From NCBI GenBank assembly GCA_016302095.1, contig JAEDOE010000087.1:1-5829 (forward strand): a DNA stretch of 5,829 nt, given 5' to 3'. Shown here one piece after another: positions 1 to 5,829 of this stretch. Origin of the DNA: Anaerovibrio sp. (GTDB lineage: Bacteria; Bacillota; Negativicutes; Selenomonadales; Selenomonadaceae). The notes beneath the pieces are model-generated. The model saw only the letters and a program-made list of their open reading frames with translations. It ran no database searches and was not told the DNA's origin. Every line of letters starts with the position of its first letter. Position 1 is the first letter of the stretch. A program made the position numbers and the translations under genes.

Positions 1-208
1 GCACATCTACGGCACCGATATGGTCCCAATGGCCGTGGGTATTCACCAGAAGCTTTATATCAATGCCGTTATCCCTGACATAAGCAAGAATTTCCTGCCC
101 GTTGTCCCCGGCATCAATAATAATACCTTCACCAGTTTCCTCATCCTTCAGCACATAGCAGTTTTCCTCAATCGGGCCCACCACCAAAGTATCTACACTA
201 AAGCTCAT
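1..208 (-). CDS. Metallo-beta-lactamase-fold hydrolase (glyoxalase II-like), N-terminal part only
   Basis: Translating the minus strand from the ATG at 208-206 gives 69 residues beginning MSFSVDTLVVGPIEENCYVL and running off the window, so the C-terminal two thirds are missing (relatives are usually about 200-210 residues). The segment NTHGHWDHIGAV (residues 56-67) contains the zinc-binding HxHxDH signature of the fold as H58-G-H60-W-D62-H63. The preceding strands, with the IIIDAGDNGQ turn around residues 29-38, match small glyoxalase II-like members, in which two metal ions activate water for thioester or similar hydrolysis in the cytoplasm. A GAGGTG ribosome-binding site lies at 213-218, 4 nt before the ATG. 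In many Firmicutes a gene of this type lies downstream of rel or dtd, which fits this position. The family is secure; the substrate cannot be told from the fragment. Confidence 0.85.
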   Translation of the reverse strand, partial: MSFSVDTLVVGPIEENCYVLKDEETGEGIIIDAGDNGQEILAYVRDNGIDIKLLVNTHGHWDHIGAVDV

Positions 209-329
209 CTTGCACCTCACACACGCTATTATTATCGCTTATTGCCATTACTATTACTATAACTATAAACTATCACTGTCAACCACAACTATTGCTATTC
301 CTATCGCTCACGCTTCTGAATCTCTCCGC
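209..329. repeat. AT-rich, ATAG-repetitive spacer between rel and the MBL gene
   Basis: This 121-bp spacer holds no gene. On the minus strand the word ATAG recurs about eight times in roughly 95 nt, often at 6-7 nt spacing (TATAGTTATAGTAATAG). A 14-bp word is present twice near its two ends, at 294-307 (GCGATAGGAATAGC) and 225-238 (GCGATAATAATAGC), with 12 of 14 bases identical. A related stretch, GATAATAACAGC, lies inside the 3' end of rel (351-362). The composition differs sharply from the flanking coding DNA. No convincing rel terminator hairpin is visible in it. Confidence 0.6.
256..282 (-). promoter_or_regulatory. Candidate promoter for the MBL-fold hydrolase gene
   Basis: On the minus strand a perfect TTGACA (277-282) is followed after 15 bp by TATAGT (256-261, five of six matches to TATAAT). 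This would place transcription start near position 249, giving a leader of about 40 nt before the ATG at 208. The 15-bp spacer is shorter than the optimum of 17, and the surrounding DNA is rich in repeated ATAG, which makes chance -10 matches likely. The TTGACA is the stronger half of the call. Confidence 0.35.
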
Positions 330-2624
330 TTATCTTCCATGCCTGGTGTTGCTGTTATTATCAGCTGCACTTGCCATAGCACGGCTGACGCTGAACACAT
401 CCTTCAGGCGGCGGATTTTGCCCATCACCAGGGAGACCTGGGCTGCATTGTGCACCTCCAGGCTCATGATAATCGTTGATGTCTTATTGCCCTTGTTGGC
501 CTTGGCATTGACAGCAGACACATTGATTTTCATCTCCGCCGGTACTGACAATACACTGGTCAGCACACCTGACGCATCGTTGCAGATAATCTCAATCTCC
601 ACCGTATAATCCTTATCCAGGCCGATATCCCAGTTCACATCGATCACCCGGGTAGTGTCACCGTCATCCGACAGCACATTAGGGCAATCCGCCCGGTGGA
701 CAGAAACCCCCCGTCCCTTGGTGATATAGCCCACAATAGGATCCCCCGGTATAGGGTTGCAGCACTTTGCCAGCCGCACCAGCATCCCGGACTCGCCCTC
801 CACCAGAATACCGTGGCTTGCCTTGTTCTTTCTGGTATTGTTGTGCTGCTGCTTGATGGTTTCCAGCATCTCGCTGACATCCGGCGGCGTTGCCGCCTTG
901 ATGGCCTTCTTGTGATGCTCAATCAGCTTGGCAATGACGCCATTGACTGCCACGCCGCCATAGCCTACTGCCGCCAGCATATCCTCGTCATTGTTGATAT
1001 TAAACCGCAGGCAGACAGAATTCAGCCATTCATCCCGCAGCAAATCCTTCGGCTCATAGCCAAGCCTTTTTGCCTCCTTCTCCAGAAGCTCCCTGCCCCG
1101 GATGACATTTTCCTCCCGCTTCACCTTCTTGAACCAGGAGCGGATTTTTGCCCTGGTATCCGAGGAAGCCACGATATTCAGCCAGTCGCGGCTAGGGCCG
1201 TTATTCGCCTTATTGGTAATGATGGATACCTGGTCGCCGTTTTTCAGCTTGTACTCCAATGGCACAATCTTGCCGTTGACCTTGGCACCAACGCAGTGAT
1301 GCCCCACCTCCGTATGAATGCGGTAGGCGAAATCTATCGGCACGGAGCCCTTCGGCAAATCAATCACATCACCATTGGGGGTAAAGACAAATACCTCATC
1401 GGAGAAAATATCCATCTTCAATGCTTCCAGATATTCTGTCGGGTCGTTCACCTCGTGCTGCAGATTCATCATCTGGCGCAGCCAGGAAATCTTTTTCTCA
1501 TAGTCGTTGCCGGCACCTACGCTGCGGCCAGCCTCCTTGTACTTCCAGTGAGCAGCCACGCCATACTCGGAAACCTTGTGCATGGCAAAGGTACGAATCT
1601 GGATTTCCAACGGATATCCCCTGGTCATGACCGTGGTATGCAGGGACTGGTAGCCATTGGTTTTCGGCATGGCGATATAGTCCTTGAACCGCCCAGGGAT
1701 AGGCTTCCACATGGCGTGGATAACACCCAGCACCGCGTAGCAGTCCTTGACATTGTGCACCAGCACCCGTACCGCCGACAGATCATAAATCTCGCTGATA
1801 TCCTTGTTATCCCGCTTCATCTTGCGGTAAATGCTGTAAAAATGCTTCGCCCTGCCGCTGATTTCCGCCTTGATCCGGCTCCTGATGAGCTTGGTGTGAA
1901 TCTGCAATATGGCATCCTCAATAAACCGCTGGCGTTCCTGCCGCTTCTGCTTTACCTTTTCCACCAGGTCATAATAAAACTCCGGCTCCAGATACCTGAG
2001 GCACAAATCCTCCAGCTCCCACTTGATATTGGAAATACCCAGGCGGTTGGCAAGAGGCGCATACACCTCGATGGTTTCCTTGGCAATGCGCTTCTGCTTT
2101 TCTTCCTTGACGAATTTCAGGGTGCGCATATTGTGCAGCCGGTCAGCCAGCTTAATCATGATTACCCTGATGTCCTTGGCCATAGCCAGGAACAGCTTGC
2201 GATAATTCTCTGACTGCTGCTCCTCCCGGGACTGATACTTGATTTTGCCCAGCTTGGTGACACCATCAATCAGCATTGCCACCTCAGGACCGAAAATGTC
2301 CTCCATCTGTGCCTGGGAATAGGTTGTATCCTCCACCACATCATGGAGAAGTGCCGCCGTGATGGTGGTACTGTCAATCTGCAGCTCCGTAAGGATTTTT
2401 GCCACGCACAGCGGATGGATGATATAATCCTCCCCGGAGGCACGCTTCTGACCGCCATGAGCCGCATTGGCAAGCTCATAGGCCTTGCGCACCAGCTCCA
2501 CATCGGCATGGGGCTGGTATTTCAGCACCGCATTGATAACCTCATCAATAGTCACCTGGGCTGTTGCGCTTGCCACCTCCGGTATATAAATATTGACATC
2601 ATTCTGTCCCTTTTTCTCCAACAT
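330..2624 (-). CDS. rel: Bifunctional (p)ppGpp synthetase/hydrolase, Rel/SpoT family
   Basis: This 764-residue cytoplasmic enzyme makes and degrades (p)ppGpp, the stringent-response alarmone, and has the usual full length. The N-terminal hydrolase (HD) domain is intact: RASGEDYIIHP (61-71), HDVVEDT (94-100) and LADRLHN (159-165). The synthetase domain shows GRAKHFYSIYRK (257-268), the RFKD motif (312-315), GYQSLHTTV (324-332) and EIQIRT (340-345). RFKD is the basic RxKD form found in bifunctional Rel enzymes, not the acidic form of hydrolase-dead RelA. A TGS domain follows (about 407-470), then a helical region, the zinc-finger-like segment with C621, C622, H643 and C647, and a C-terminal ACT domain (about 673-747). 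The last dozen or so residues (SAADNNSNTRHGR) are a low-complexity tail. The ATG at 2624 is chosen because GGTGGTGG lies 5 nt upstream; TTG at 2639 would add five residues but has no good ribosome-binding site. A promoter lies just upstream. Confidence 0.97.
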   Translation of the reverse strand: MLEKKGQNDVNIYIPEVASATAQVTIDEVINAVLKYQPHADVELVRKAYELANAAHGGQKRASGEDYIIHPLCVAKILTELQIDSTTITAALLHDVVEDTTYSQAQMEDIFGPEVAMLIDGVTKLGKIKYQSREEQQSENYRKLFLAMAKDIRVIMIKLADRLHNMRTLKFVKEEKQKRIAKETIEVYAPLANRLGISNIKWELEDLCLRYLEPEFYYDLVEKVKQKRQERQRFIEDAILQIHTKLIRSRIKAEISGRAKHFYSIYRKMKRDNKDISEIYDLSAVRVLVHNVKDCYAVLGVIHAMWKPIPGRFKDYIAMPKTNGYQSLHTTVMTRGYPLEIQIRTFAMHKVSEYGVAAHWKYKEAGRSVGAGNDYEKKISWLRQMMNLQHEVNDPTEYLEALKMDIFSDEVFVFTPNGDVIDLPKGSVPIDFAYRIHTEVGHHCVGAKVNGKIVPLEYKLKNGDQVSIITNKANNGPSRDWLNIVASSDTRAKIRSWFKKVKREENVIRGRELLEKEAKRLGYEPKDLLRDEWLNSVCLRFNINNDEDMLAAVGYGGVAVNGVIAKLIEHHKKAIKAATPPDVSEMLETIKQQHNNTRKNKASHGILVEGESGMLVRLAKCCNPIPGDPIVGYITKGRGVSVHRADCPNVLSDDGDTTRVIDVNWDIGLDKDYTVEIEIICNDASGVLTSVLSVPAEMKINVSAVNAKANKGNKTSTIIMSLEVHNAAQVSLVMGKIRRLKDVFSVSRAMASAADNNSNTRHGR

Positions 2625-2629
2625 AAAAA

Positions 2630-2637
2630 CCACCACC
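2630..2637 (-). promoter_or_regulatory. Non-canonical ribosome-binding site deciding the rel start
   Basis: GGTGGTGG on the minus strand lies 5 T residues before the ATG at 2624. It is an imperfect match to the anti-Shine-Dalgarno complement GGAGGTGAT. It also contains in-frame GTG codons, and TTG lies at 2639, so an upstream start cannot be excluded, but those candidates are preceded only by an A-rich stretch with no purine-rich core. Confidence 0.5.
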
Positions 2638-2664
2638 AACTATTTTCTACTGCTTTTAGAAAAC

Positions 2665-2693
2665 ATTATAGCACATTTTCAGATATTTAACCT
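2665..2693 (-). promoter_or_regulatory. Extended -10 promoter for rel
   Basis: On the minus strand TGCTATAAT (2665-2673) contains a perfect TATAAT at 2665-2670 preceded by the TGn extension. The -35 position at 17 bp spacing (2688-2693) reads AGGTTA, a poor match, which is common when an extended -10 is present. The predicted start is the A near 2657, giving a leader of about 32 nt before the rel ATG. It lies in the recJ-rel spacer, so rel can be expressed independently of recJ. One copy of a direct repeat covers the -35 zone, which could make this promoter regulated. Confidence 0.65.
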
Positions 2694-2750
2694 GCCTATT
2701 CTGCGATTCGGCCTCCAATTCACGTATTTTACCTGCCTGCTCAGCTATTC
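2678..2750 (-). repeat. Imperfect direct-repeat pair upstream of the rel promoter
   Basis: Two copies of a 20-bp word lie at 2678-2697 and 2719-2738 with 17 of 20 bases identical and a start-to-start distance of 41 bp. The minus-strand consensus is AGGCAGGTWAAATANNTGAA. The similarity continues upstream to a GAATA shared by both copies (2697-2701 and 2746-2750) if an 8-bp insertion is allowed in the recJ-proximal copy. That copy therefore includes the last codons and stop of recJ, and the other sits over the -35 region of the rel promoter. This could be a tandem operator or a local duplication of the recJ 3' end. Confidence 0.6.
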
Positions 2751-4720
2751 AGCCGTCTAAAGGTAGGTGAATCGTACAAATCCATTTTCTGCGCCGTGCT
2801 GGCAAGCTCCAGATAGCCAGCCTGATTTCTCTGCAAGAGTCCCAGCTCCAGAAGCACTGTCACTGCATCCGCCACATTCTGCTCCTCCGCCTGACACCCT
2901 TCCAGCCTTGCCTGCATAGCAAGCCACTCAAGGTCAGAGGACAGCCTGTGGCCATCCTTTACCCTGCTGCGGAGAAAAACGTAAATCTGCCGCATAAACT
3001 CCCTGTCCACAGCCACCTTCTCCTGCACCGGCACAGGCTCATCCAGGGAGCGCACCATGCACTGCAAATTCCGCATATCGCGCCACTCGTTGATGCCGGC
3101 GGAATAAACCATGTCAAAGCCGCCCCGTGCCACCCTGGAAAGCTCCTCAGGCATATTGAAGGCGATAGCATCCACCAGCCGCCCCCGATCTGAAACGGTA
3201 AATTTCAGGTGCCTGGCATCCGCTCCCTTCAGCTCCGGATTGATGCAGCTAAGCCCCCGGCAGCCAAAAAGCGGCGGCTCATTTTTCATGCCGCAGGGCT
3301 CCAAAAGTGCCAGCTCCTCCACCATCTCCATAGTCATCTCCGCCGGGGAAATTTCCATATCAATATCGTAGCTGGGAATATACTGGGCAGCGGTCATCTG
3401 CCGCCTAGCCTCCGCCTCCAGCATATCCCGGAGCATATCAATATTTTCCTCCCTGACTGTCAGGCCTGCCGCCATCTCATGACCGCCGAACTGCATCAGG
3501 GCAGGCTGGCAGCCGGTCAGTGCCTCAAAGATGTTAAAGCCAGGAATACTGCGGCAGGAGCCCTTGCCCACACCGTCCTTGACGCTGATCACCACTGTAG
3601 GCAGATAGTATTTTTCCTGCAGGGCGGATGCCACCAGGCCCAAAACGCCGTGATGCCATTCCTGGCCTGCCACCACAATCACCCGGGCATTGTCCATATC
3701 CACATTCTCCAGCTGTTCCTCTGCCATGGCCTGGATTTCCTCTTTCAGCTCCTTGCGGGTATTGTTCAGCTCATTCAGCTTCTCTGCCATCTCCCGGGCC
3801 ATTTCCTCATTCTCCGACAGCAAAAGCTCCACGCTGAGACGAGCGCTTTTCAGCCTGCCTGCCACGTTGATGCGGGGCGCCAGCACAAAGCCGATGCCTG
3901 TGCTGTCAATCTCCCGGTTCCCCAGCCCCGTTGCCTCGATCAGGGCGCGTATGCCCACAAAGGAGGAATTCTTCATGCGCCTGAGCCCCTCGGAAACAAT
4001 CTTCCTGTTCTCATCCACCAAAGGCACCGCATCTGCCACCGTGCCCAATGCCACAATCTCCAGCCCCGGATTTTCCGCCGGTTCCTTTTTCATGGCCAGC
4101 CACAGTGCCTGGCACAGCTTGAAGGCAATGCCCACCCCGGCAAGCTCCCCGCAAGGGTATTCCGAGTCCTTCCGATGGGCGTCTATTACTGCCACCGCCG
4201 GCGGCAGCTCCTCCCCCGGCAGGTGATGGTCCGTCACCACGAAGTCCATGCAATCCTGCATCTGCCGCAGCTCCTCCACGGACTTGATGCCGCAGTCCAC
4301 GGTAATCACCAGGCTGGTTCCCTGCCGGTGCAGGCGCCGCAGGGCTTCCAGGTTTACGCCATAGCCCTCCGTAAATCGGTCAGGTATATAATAATCCGCC
4401 CAGCCCCCCAGCTGCTGCAAGGTCTTTAGCAACACGGTGGTTGCCGTAATGCCGTCAGCATCATAGTCCCCGTACACCACAATCTGCTCCCTTGCCTCAA
4501 TGGCAGCCCTGATGCGCTTCACTGCCTTATCCATATCCGGCAGCAGGTAAGGATCATAATACTCCCTGGCTTCCGGGTGCAGGAAATCCCTGGCTGCTGC
4601 CGCACTGTCAATGCCCCTGTTCAGCAGAATACCTGCCAGAAGCGTTGACACTCCCAGCTCCGCAGCCAGCCCGGCTGCCTTTTTCTTGTCCTTTTGTCTG
4701 ATGTTCCAAATTTTTCGCAT
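2741..4720 (-). CDS. recJ: Single-stranded-DNA-specific 5'-3' exonuclease RecJ
   Basis: RecJ degrades single-stranded DNA 5' to 3' in recombinational and mismatch repair, working in the cytoplasm with a RecQ-type helicase and SSB. The 659-residue protein carries the DHH phosphoesterase motifs in order: DYDADG (85-90), VDCG (141-144), VTDHH with D164-H165-H166, and GTVADAVPL (226-234) with D230, which together bind Mn/Mg. A helical linker spans about 300-340. The DHHA1 domain follows with HHGVLGLVAS (356-365), SIPGFNIFEAL (391-401) and GGHEMAAG (412-419). An OB-like segment covers about 450-560, and a further C-terminal region (about 570-659) resembles the extra domain of Firmicutes RecJ. The ATG at 4720 is preceded by AGGAAG at 4730-4735 with 9 nt spacing. 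A TTG at 4780 would add 20 residues of unlike character and lacks a ribosome-binding site. No terminator is visible before rel, so read-through into rel is possible. Confidence 0.97.
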   Translation of the reverse strand: MRKIWNIRQKDKKKAAGLAAELGVSTLLAGILLNRGIDSAAAARDFLHPEAREYYDPYLLPDMDKAVKRIRAAIEAREQIVVYGDYDADGITATTVLLKTLQQLGGWADYYIPDRFTEGYGVNLEALRRLHRQGTSLVITVDCGIKSVEELRQMQDCMDFVVTDHHLPGEELPPAVAVIDAHRKDSEYPCGELAGVGIAFKLCQALWLAMKKEPAENPGLEIVALGTVADAVPLVDENRKIVSEGLRRMKNSSFVGIRALIEATGLGNREIDSTGIGFVLAPRINVAGRLKSARLSVELLLSENEEMAREMAEKLNELNNTRKELKEEIQAMAEEQLENVDMDNARVIVVAGQEWHHGVLGLVASALQEKYYLPTVVISVKDGVGKGSCRSIPGFNIFEALTGCQPALMQFGGHEMAAGLTVREENIDMLRDMLEAEARRQMTAAQYIPSYDIDMEISPAEMTMEMVEELALLEPCGMKNEPPLFGCRGLSCINPELKGADARHLKFTVSDRGRLVDAIAFNMPEELSRVARGGFDMVYSAGINEWRDMRNLQCMVRSLDEPVPVQEKVAVDREFMRQIYVFLRSRVKDGHRLSSDLEWLAMQARLEGCQAEEQNVADAVTVLLELGLLQRNQAGYLELASTAQKMDLYDSPTFRRLNS

Positions 4721-4844
4721 ATAAATCTTCTTCCTAAAAACAGCATTCCTGTTGCTCACGCCCCCATGACGATTTCGCAAGCAGTTATTTTTCTTTCTAA
4801 GAGAACATATTCGCTATATATTGCAAAAATCCTGCCTGCTGCAC

Positions 4845-4889
4845 AAAAAAAAGCGCGTATTGAAGAAAAAATTTTTTCAACACACGCTT
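4845..4889 (-). terminator. Rho-independent terminator between the adenosyltransferase and recJ genes
   Basis: In minus-strand RNA the arms at 4876-4889 and 4851-4864 pair over 14 bp, including two G-U wobbles, around a loop made mostly of an A/T run, and eight T residues follow (4845-4852, overlapping the stem base). The two wobble pairs would be A-C mismatches in plus-strand RNA, which argues that the functional hairpin is in the minus-strand transcript. It would stop transcription arriving from ndk and the adenosyltransferase before recJ. Confidence 0.75.
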
Positions 4890-4955
4890 CTTTGCAGATA
4901 TTTACCTAAAAACTGCCGAAAAACCACATGAAATACAGCTGTCCGAAACTACCTG

Positions 4956-4996
4956 AAAAACAGCGGCCGGCACGCCTCCTTCACGTCCCGGCAGCC
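4956..4996 (-). terminator. Candidate terminator just downstream of the adenosyltransferase gene
   Basis: Only about 8 nt after the TAA stop, the minus strand can form an interrupted GC-rich stem: GGC/GCT (with one G-U), a mismatch, GCCGG/CCGGC, a mismatch, and ACG/CGT around a 9-nt loop. GTTTTT follows (T run at 4956-4960). The stem is GC-rich but interrupted and the T run is short, so it may be weak and backed up by the hairpin at 4845-4889. Confidence 0.5.
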
Positions 4997-5004
4997 AGCC
5001 ATGC

Positions 5005-5505
5005 TTATCTGTCTTCCTCCAGGCGCATCAGCATGAAGCAGAAGTCAGAAATACGGTTCAGCAGAATCCTGTCCTGATCCGGCACAATCTCATTCTTGGC
5101 CAGATCCCACATGACACGCTCGGCACGCCTTGCCACGGTTCTTGCCAGATCAAGGCAGGCACCGCCCTTGGTCTCGCCAGGGATGAGGAAACCATGGAGA
5201 GGCTCCATCTGCTCCTCCATCTTGTCCATCATATCCTCCAGGTACACCACATGGTCATGGGTAATCAAAGGCTCATAATCGTTCAGGCTGGCCAGGTCAG
5301 TCATCAGCAGCCCATTCAGCTTCTGCAGGCGCAGGCACAGGTCCTTTACCTTCTCATTCTCGCAGAATGCCCTCGCCATGCCCAGGGCGGAGCCAAACTC
5401 GTCCAATGCACCGTATGCCTTAACTCGCCAGGAGTTCTTCGCAATCCTCTGACCGGTACTCAGGTCGGTCATGCCGCTGTCGCCTCTAGCAGTATACAGG
5501 CTCAT
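5005..5505 (-). CDS. pduO: PduO-type ATP:cob(I)alamin adenosyltransferase
   Basis: This 166-residue enzyme transfers the adenosyl group of ATP to cob(I)alamin, producing adenosylcobalamin for mutases and dehydratases. It shows the N-terminal ATP-binding motif YTARGDSGMT (4-13), RVKAYGALDEFGS (27-39), the segment FLIPGETKGGACLDLARTVARRAER (about 105-129) with the characteristic ARTVxRRAER helix, and a C-terminal LNRISDFCFML (149-159). The length suits a single-domain PduO-type protein. The usual DELNS motif reads DEFGS here, while the aspartate, glutamate and serine are kept. The ATG at 5505 is preceded by GAGGGGGAA. The gene starts 28 nt after the ndk stop with no terminator between, so the two are probably cotranscribed. 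No cobalamin riboswitch is visible in that short gap. The likely client is methylmalonyl-CoA mutase if the host is a propionate former, which is inference. The symbol names the family; cobO or cobA are also used for it. Confidence 0.9.
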   Translation of the reverse strand: MSLYTARGDSGMTDLSTGQRIAKNSWRVKAYGALDEFGSALGMARAFCENEKVKDLCLRLQKLNGLLMTDLASLNDYEPLITHDHVVYLEDMMDKMEEQMEPLHGFLIPGETKGGACLDLARTVARRAERVMWDLAKNEIVPDQDRILLNRISDFCFMLMRLEEDR

Positions 5506-5533
5506 ATTAATTCCCCCTCACAATCAATCGAAC

Positions 5534-5829
5534 TCAGTCGAAAATTTCGGAGGCATTAAAGAAAATGGAAATCTCCCTTGCAGCATTCTCAGGCGAGTCA
5601 GAAGCGTGCACCGCGTTGCGGCTGCCGCTGGCTGCGTACAGCTTGCGGATAGTGCCCTCAGCTGCCTCTGCCGGGTTTGTCTTGCCGTTGATGGCACGCA
5701 CATTGGCAATAGCCCCCTCGCCCTCCAGAACCATGGCAACAATCGGCCCGGAAGTCATAAAGCCCATCAAATCCTCATAATAAGGACGGCCAATATGCTC
5801 CTCATAATGCTTGGAAGCCAGCTTTTCAT
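5534..5829 (-). CDS. ndk: Nucleoside diphosphate kinase, C-terminal part (5' end outside window)
   Basis: Ndk balances nucleoside triphosphate pools by passing the gamma-phosphate of ATP to other NDPs through a phosphohistidine. The frame is open to the window edge and gives 97 residues, starting [20 protein letters not shown] and ending in a TGA at 5536-5534. Recognisable family blocks are [31 protein letters not shown], the [12 protein letters not shown] segment and [21 protein letters not shown]. The active-site histidine is in NAVHASDS (codon at 5608-5606). Family members are about 135-150 residues, so roughly the first 40-50 are missing. The family often has GTIR followed by GD(F/Y); here the residues after GTIR are KLYA, a modest departure with no length change. 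The gene leads an apparent pair with the adenosyltransferase. Confidence 0.96.
   Translation of the reverse strand, partial: EKLASKHYEEHIGRPYYEDLMGFMTSGPIVAMVLEGEGAIANVRAINGKTNPAEAAEGTIRKLYAASGSRNAVHASDSPENAAREISIFFNASEIFD

Noticed and set aside
209..329. Possible CRISPR-like array or small RNA in the ATAG-rich spacer
   Set aside because: The repeated units are 5-14 bp, irregularly spaced and degenerate; there are no uniform repeats and spacers, and no stable hairpin.
696..2213. A 505-codon open frame on the plus strand
   Set aside because: It lies wholly antisense to rel, whose domains and motifs are unmistakable; its translation has no recognisable family motif and is a mirror of codon bias in rel.
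2640..2740. A terminator for recJ before rel
   Set aside because: No inverted repeat followed by a T run is visible on the minus strand here; the repeats present are direct, not inverted.
3209..4429. A 406-codon open frame on the plus strand
   Set aside because: It is antisense to the conserved part of recJ, is rich in His, Gln and Pro as expected of shadow frames, and shows no motif.
4721..4780. Longer RecJ starting at TTG 4780
   Set aside because: The 20 added residues do not resemble a RecJ N-terminus, there is no ribosome-binding site before the TTG, and the ATG at 4720 has a good AGGAAG.
4798..4846. A specific recJ promoter (TTGCAA or TATATA/TATGTT elements)
   Set aside because: The AT-rich stretch offers several weak -10 words but no -35/-10 pair with acceptable matches at proper spacing, so no firm call is made.
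5827..5829. ATG at the very end of the minus strand as a possible ndk start
   Set aside because: It is out of frame with the ndk blocks, and the conserved ndk sequence continues through the window edge.

Overview
The window is a compact bacterial housekeeping segment with every recognisable gene on the minus strand. Read in the direction of transcription (high to low coordinates) it holds: the C-terminal two thirds of a nucleoside diphosphate kinase (ndk, cut by the window edge), a PduO-type cob(I)alamin adenosyltransferase, the single-strand-specific exonuclease RecJ, a full-length bifunctional (p)ppGpp synthetase/hydrolase of the Rel/SpoT type, and the first 69 residues of a metallo-beta-lactamase-fold hydrolase cut by the other edge.

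The organism is most likely a member of the Firmicutes in the broad sense. The recJ - rel - MBL hydrolase order is a reduced form of the recJ-apt-rel-dtd-MBL neighbourhood common there, the Rel is a single bifunctional enzyme, and RecJ carries the extra C-terminal region typical of Firmicutes RecJ. Moderately GC-rich coding DNA, AT-rich spacers and an adenosylcobalamin enzyme would fit a propionate-forming Negativicute (Selenomonas-like). That placement is an inference; there is no rRNA or other marker here.

The window appears to contain three or four transcription units. ndk and the adenosyltransferase are 28 nt apart and probably cotranscribed; two minus-strand terminator-like hairpins follow (4956-4996 and 4845-4889). 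recJ comes next. rel is separated from recJ by about 116 nt that hold a convincing extended -10 promoter and a pair of imperfect direct repeats 41 bp apart. A 121-bp AT-rich, ATAG-repetitive spacer with a perfect -35 hexamer separates rel from the MBL gene.

Functionally the genes cover nucleotide balance (Ndk), B12 cofactor activation, DNA repair (RecJ) and the stringent response (Rel). I see no mobile element, CRISPR array, RNA gene or unknown multi-gene system. The points worth a second look are in the spacers: the repeated box upstream of rel with related sequence upstream of recJ, the repeat-rich spacer after rel, and the lack of apt and dtd from their usual places.
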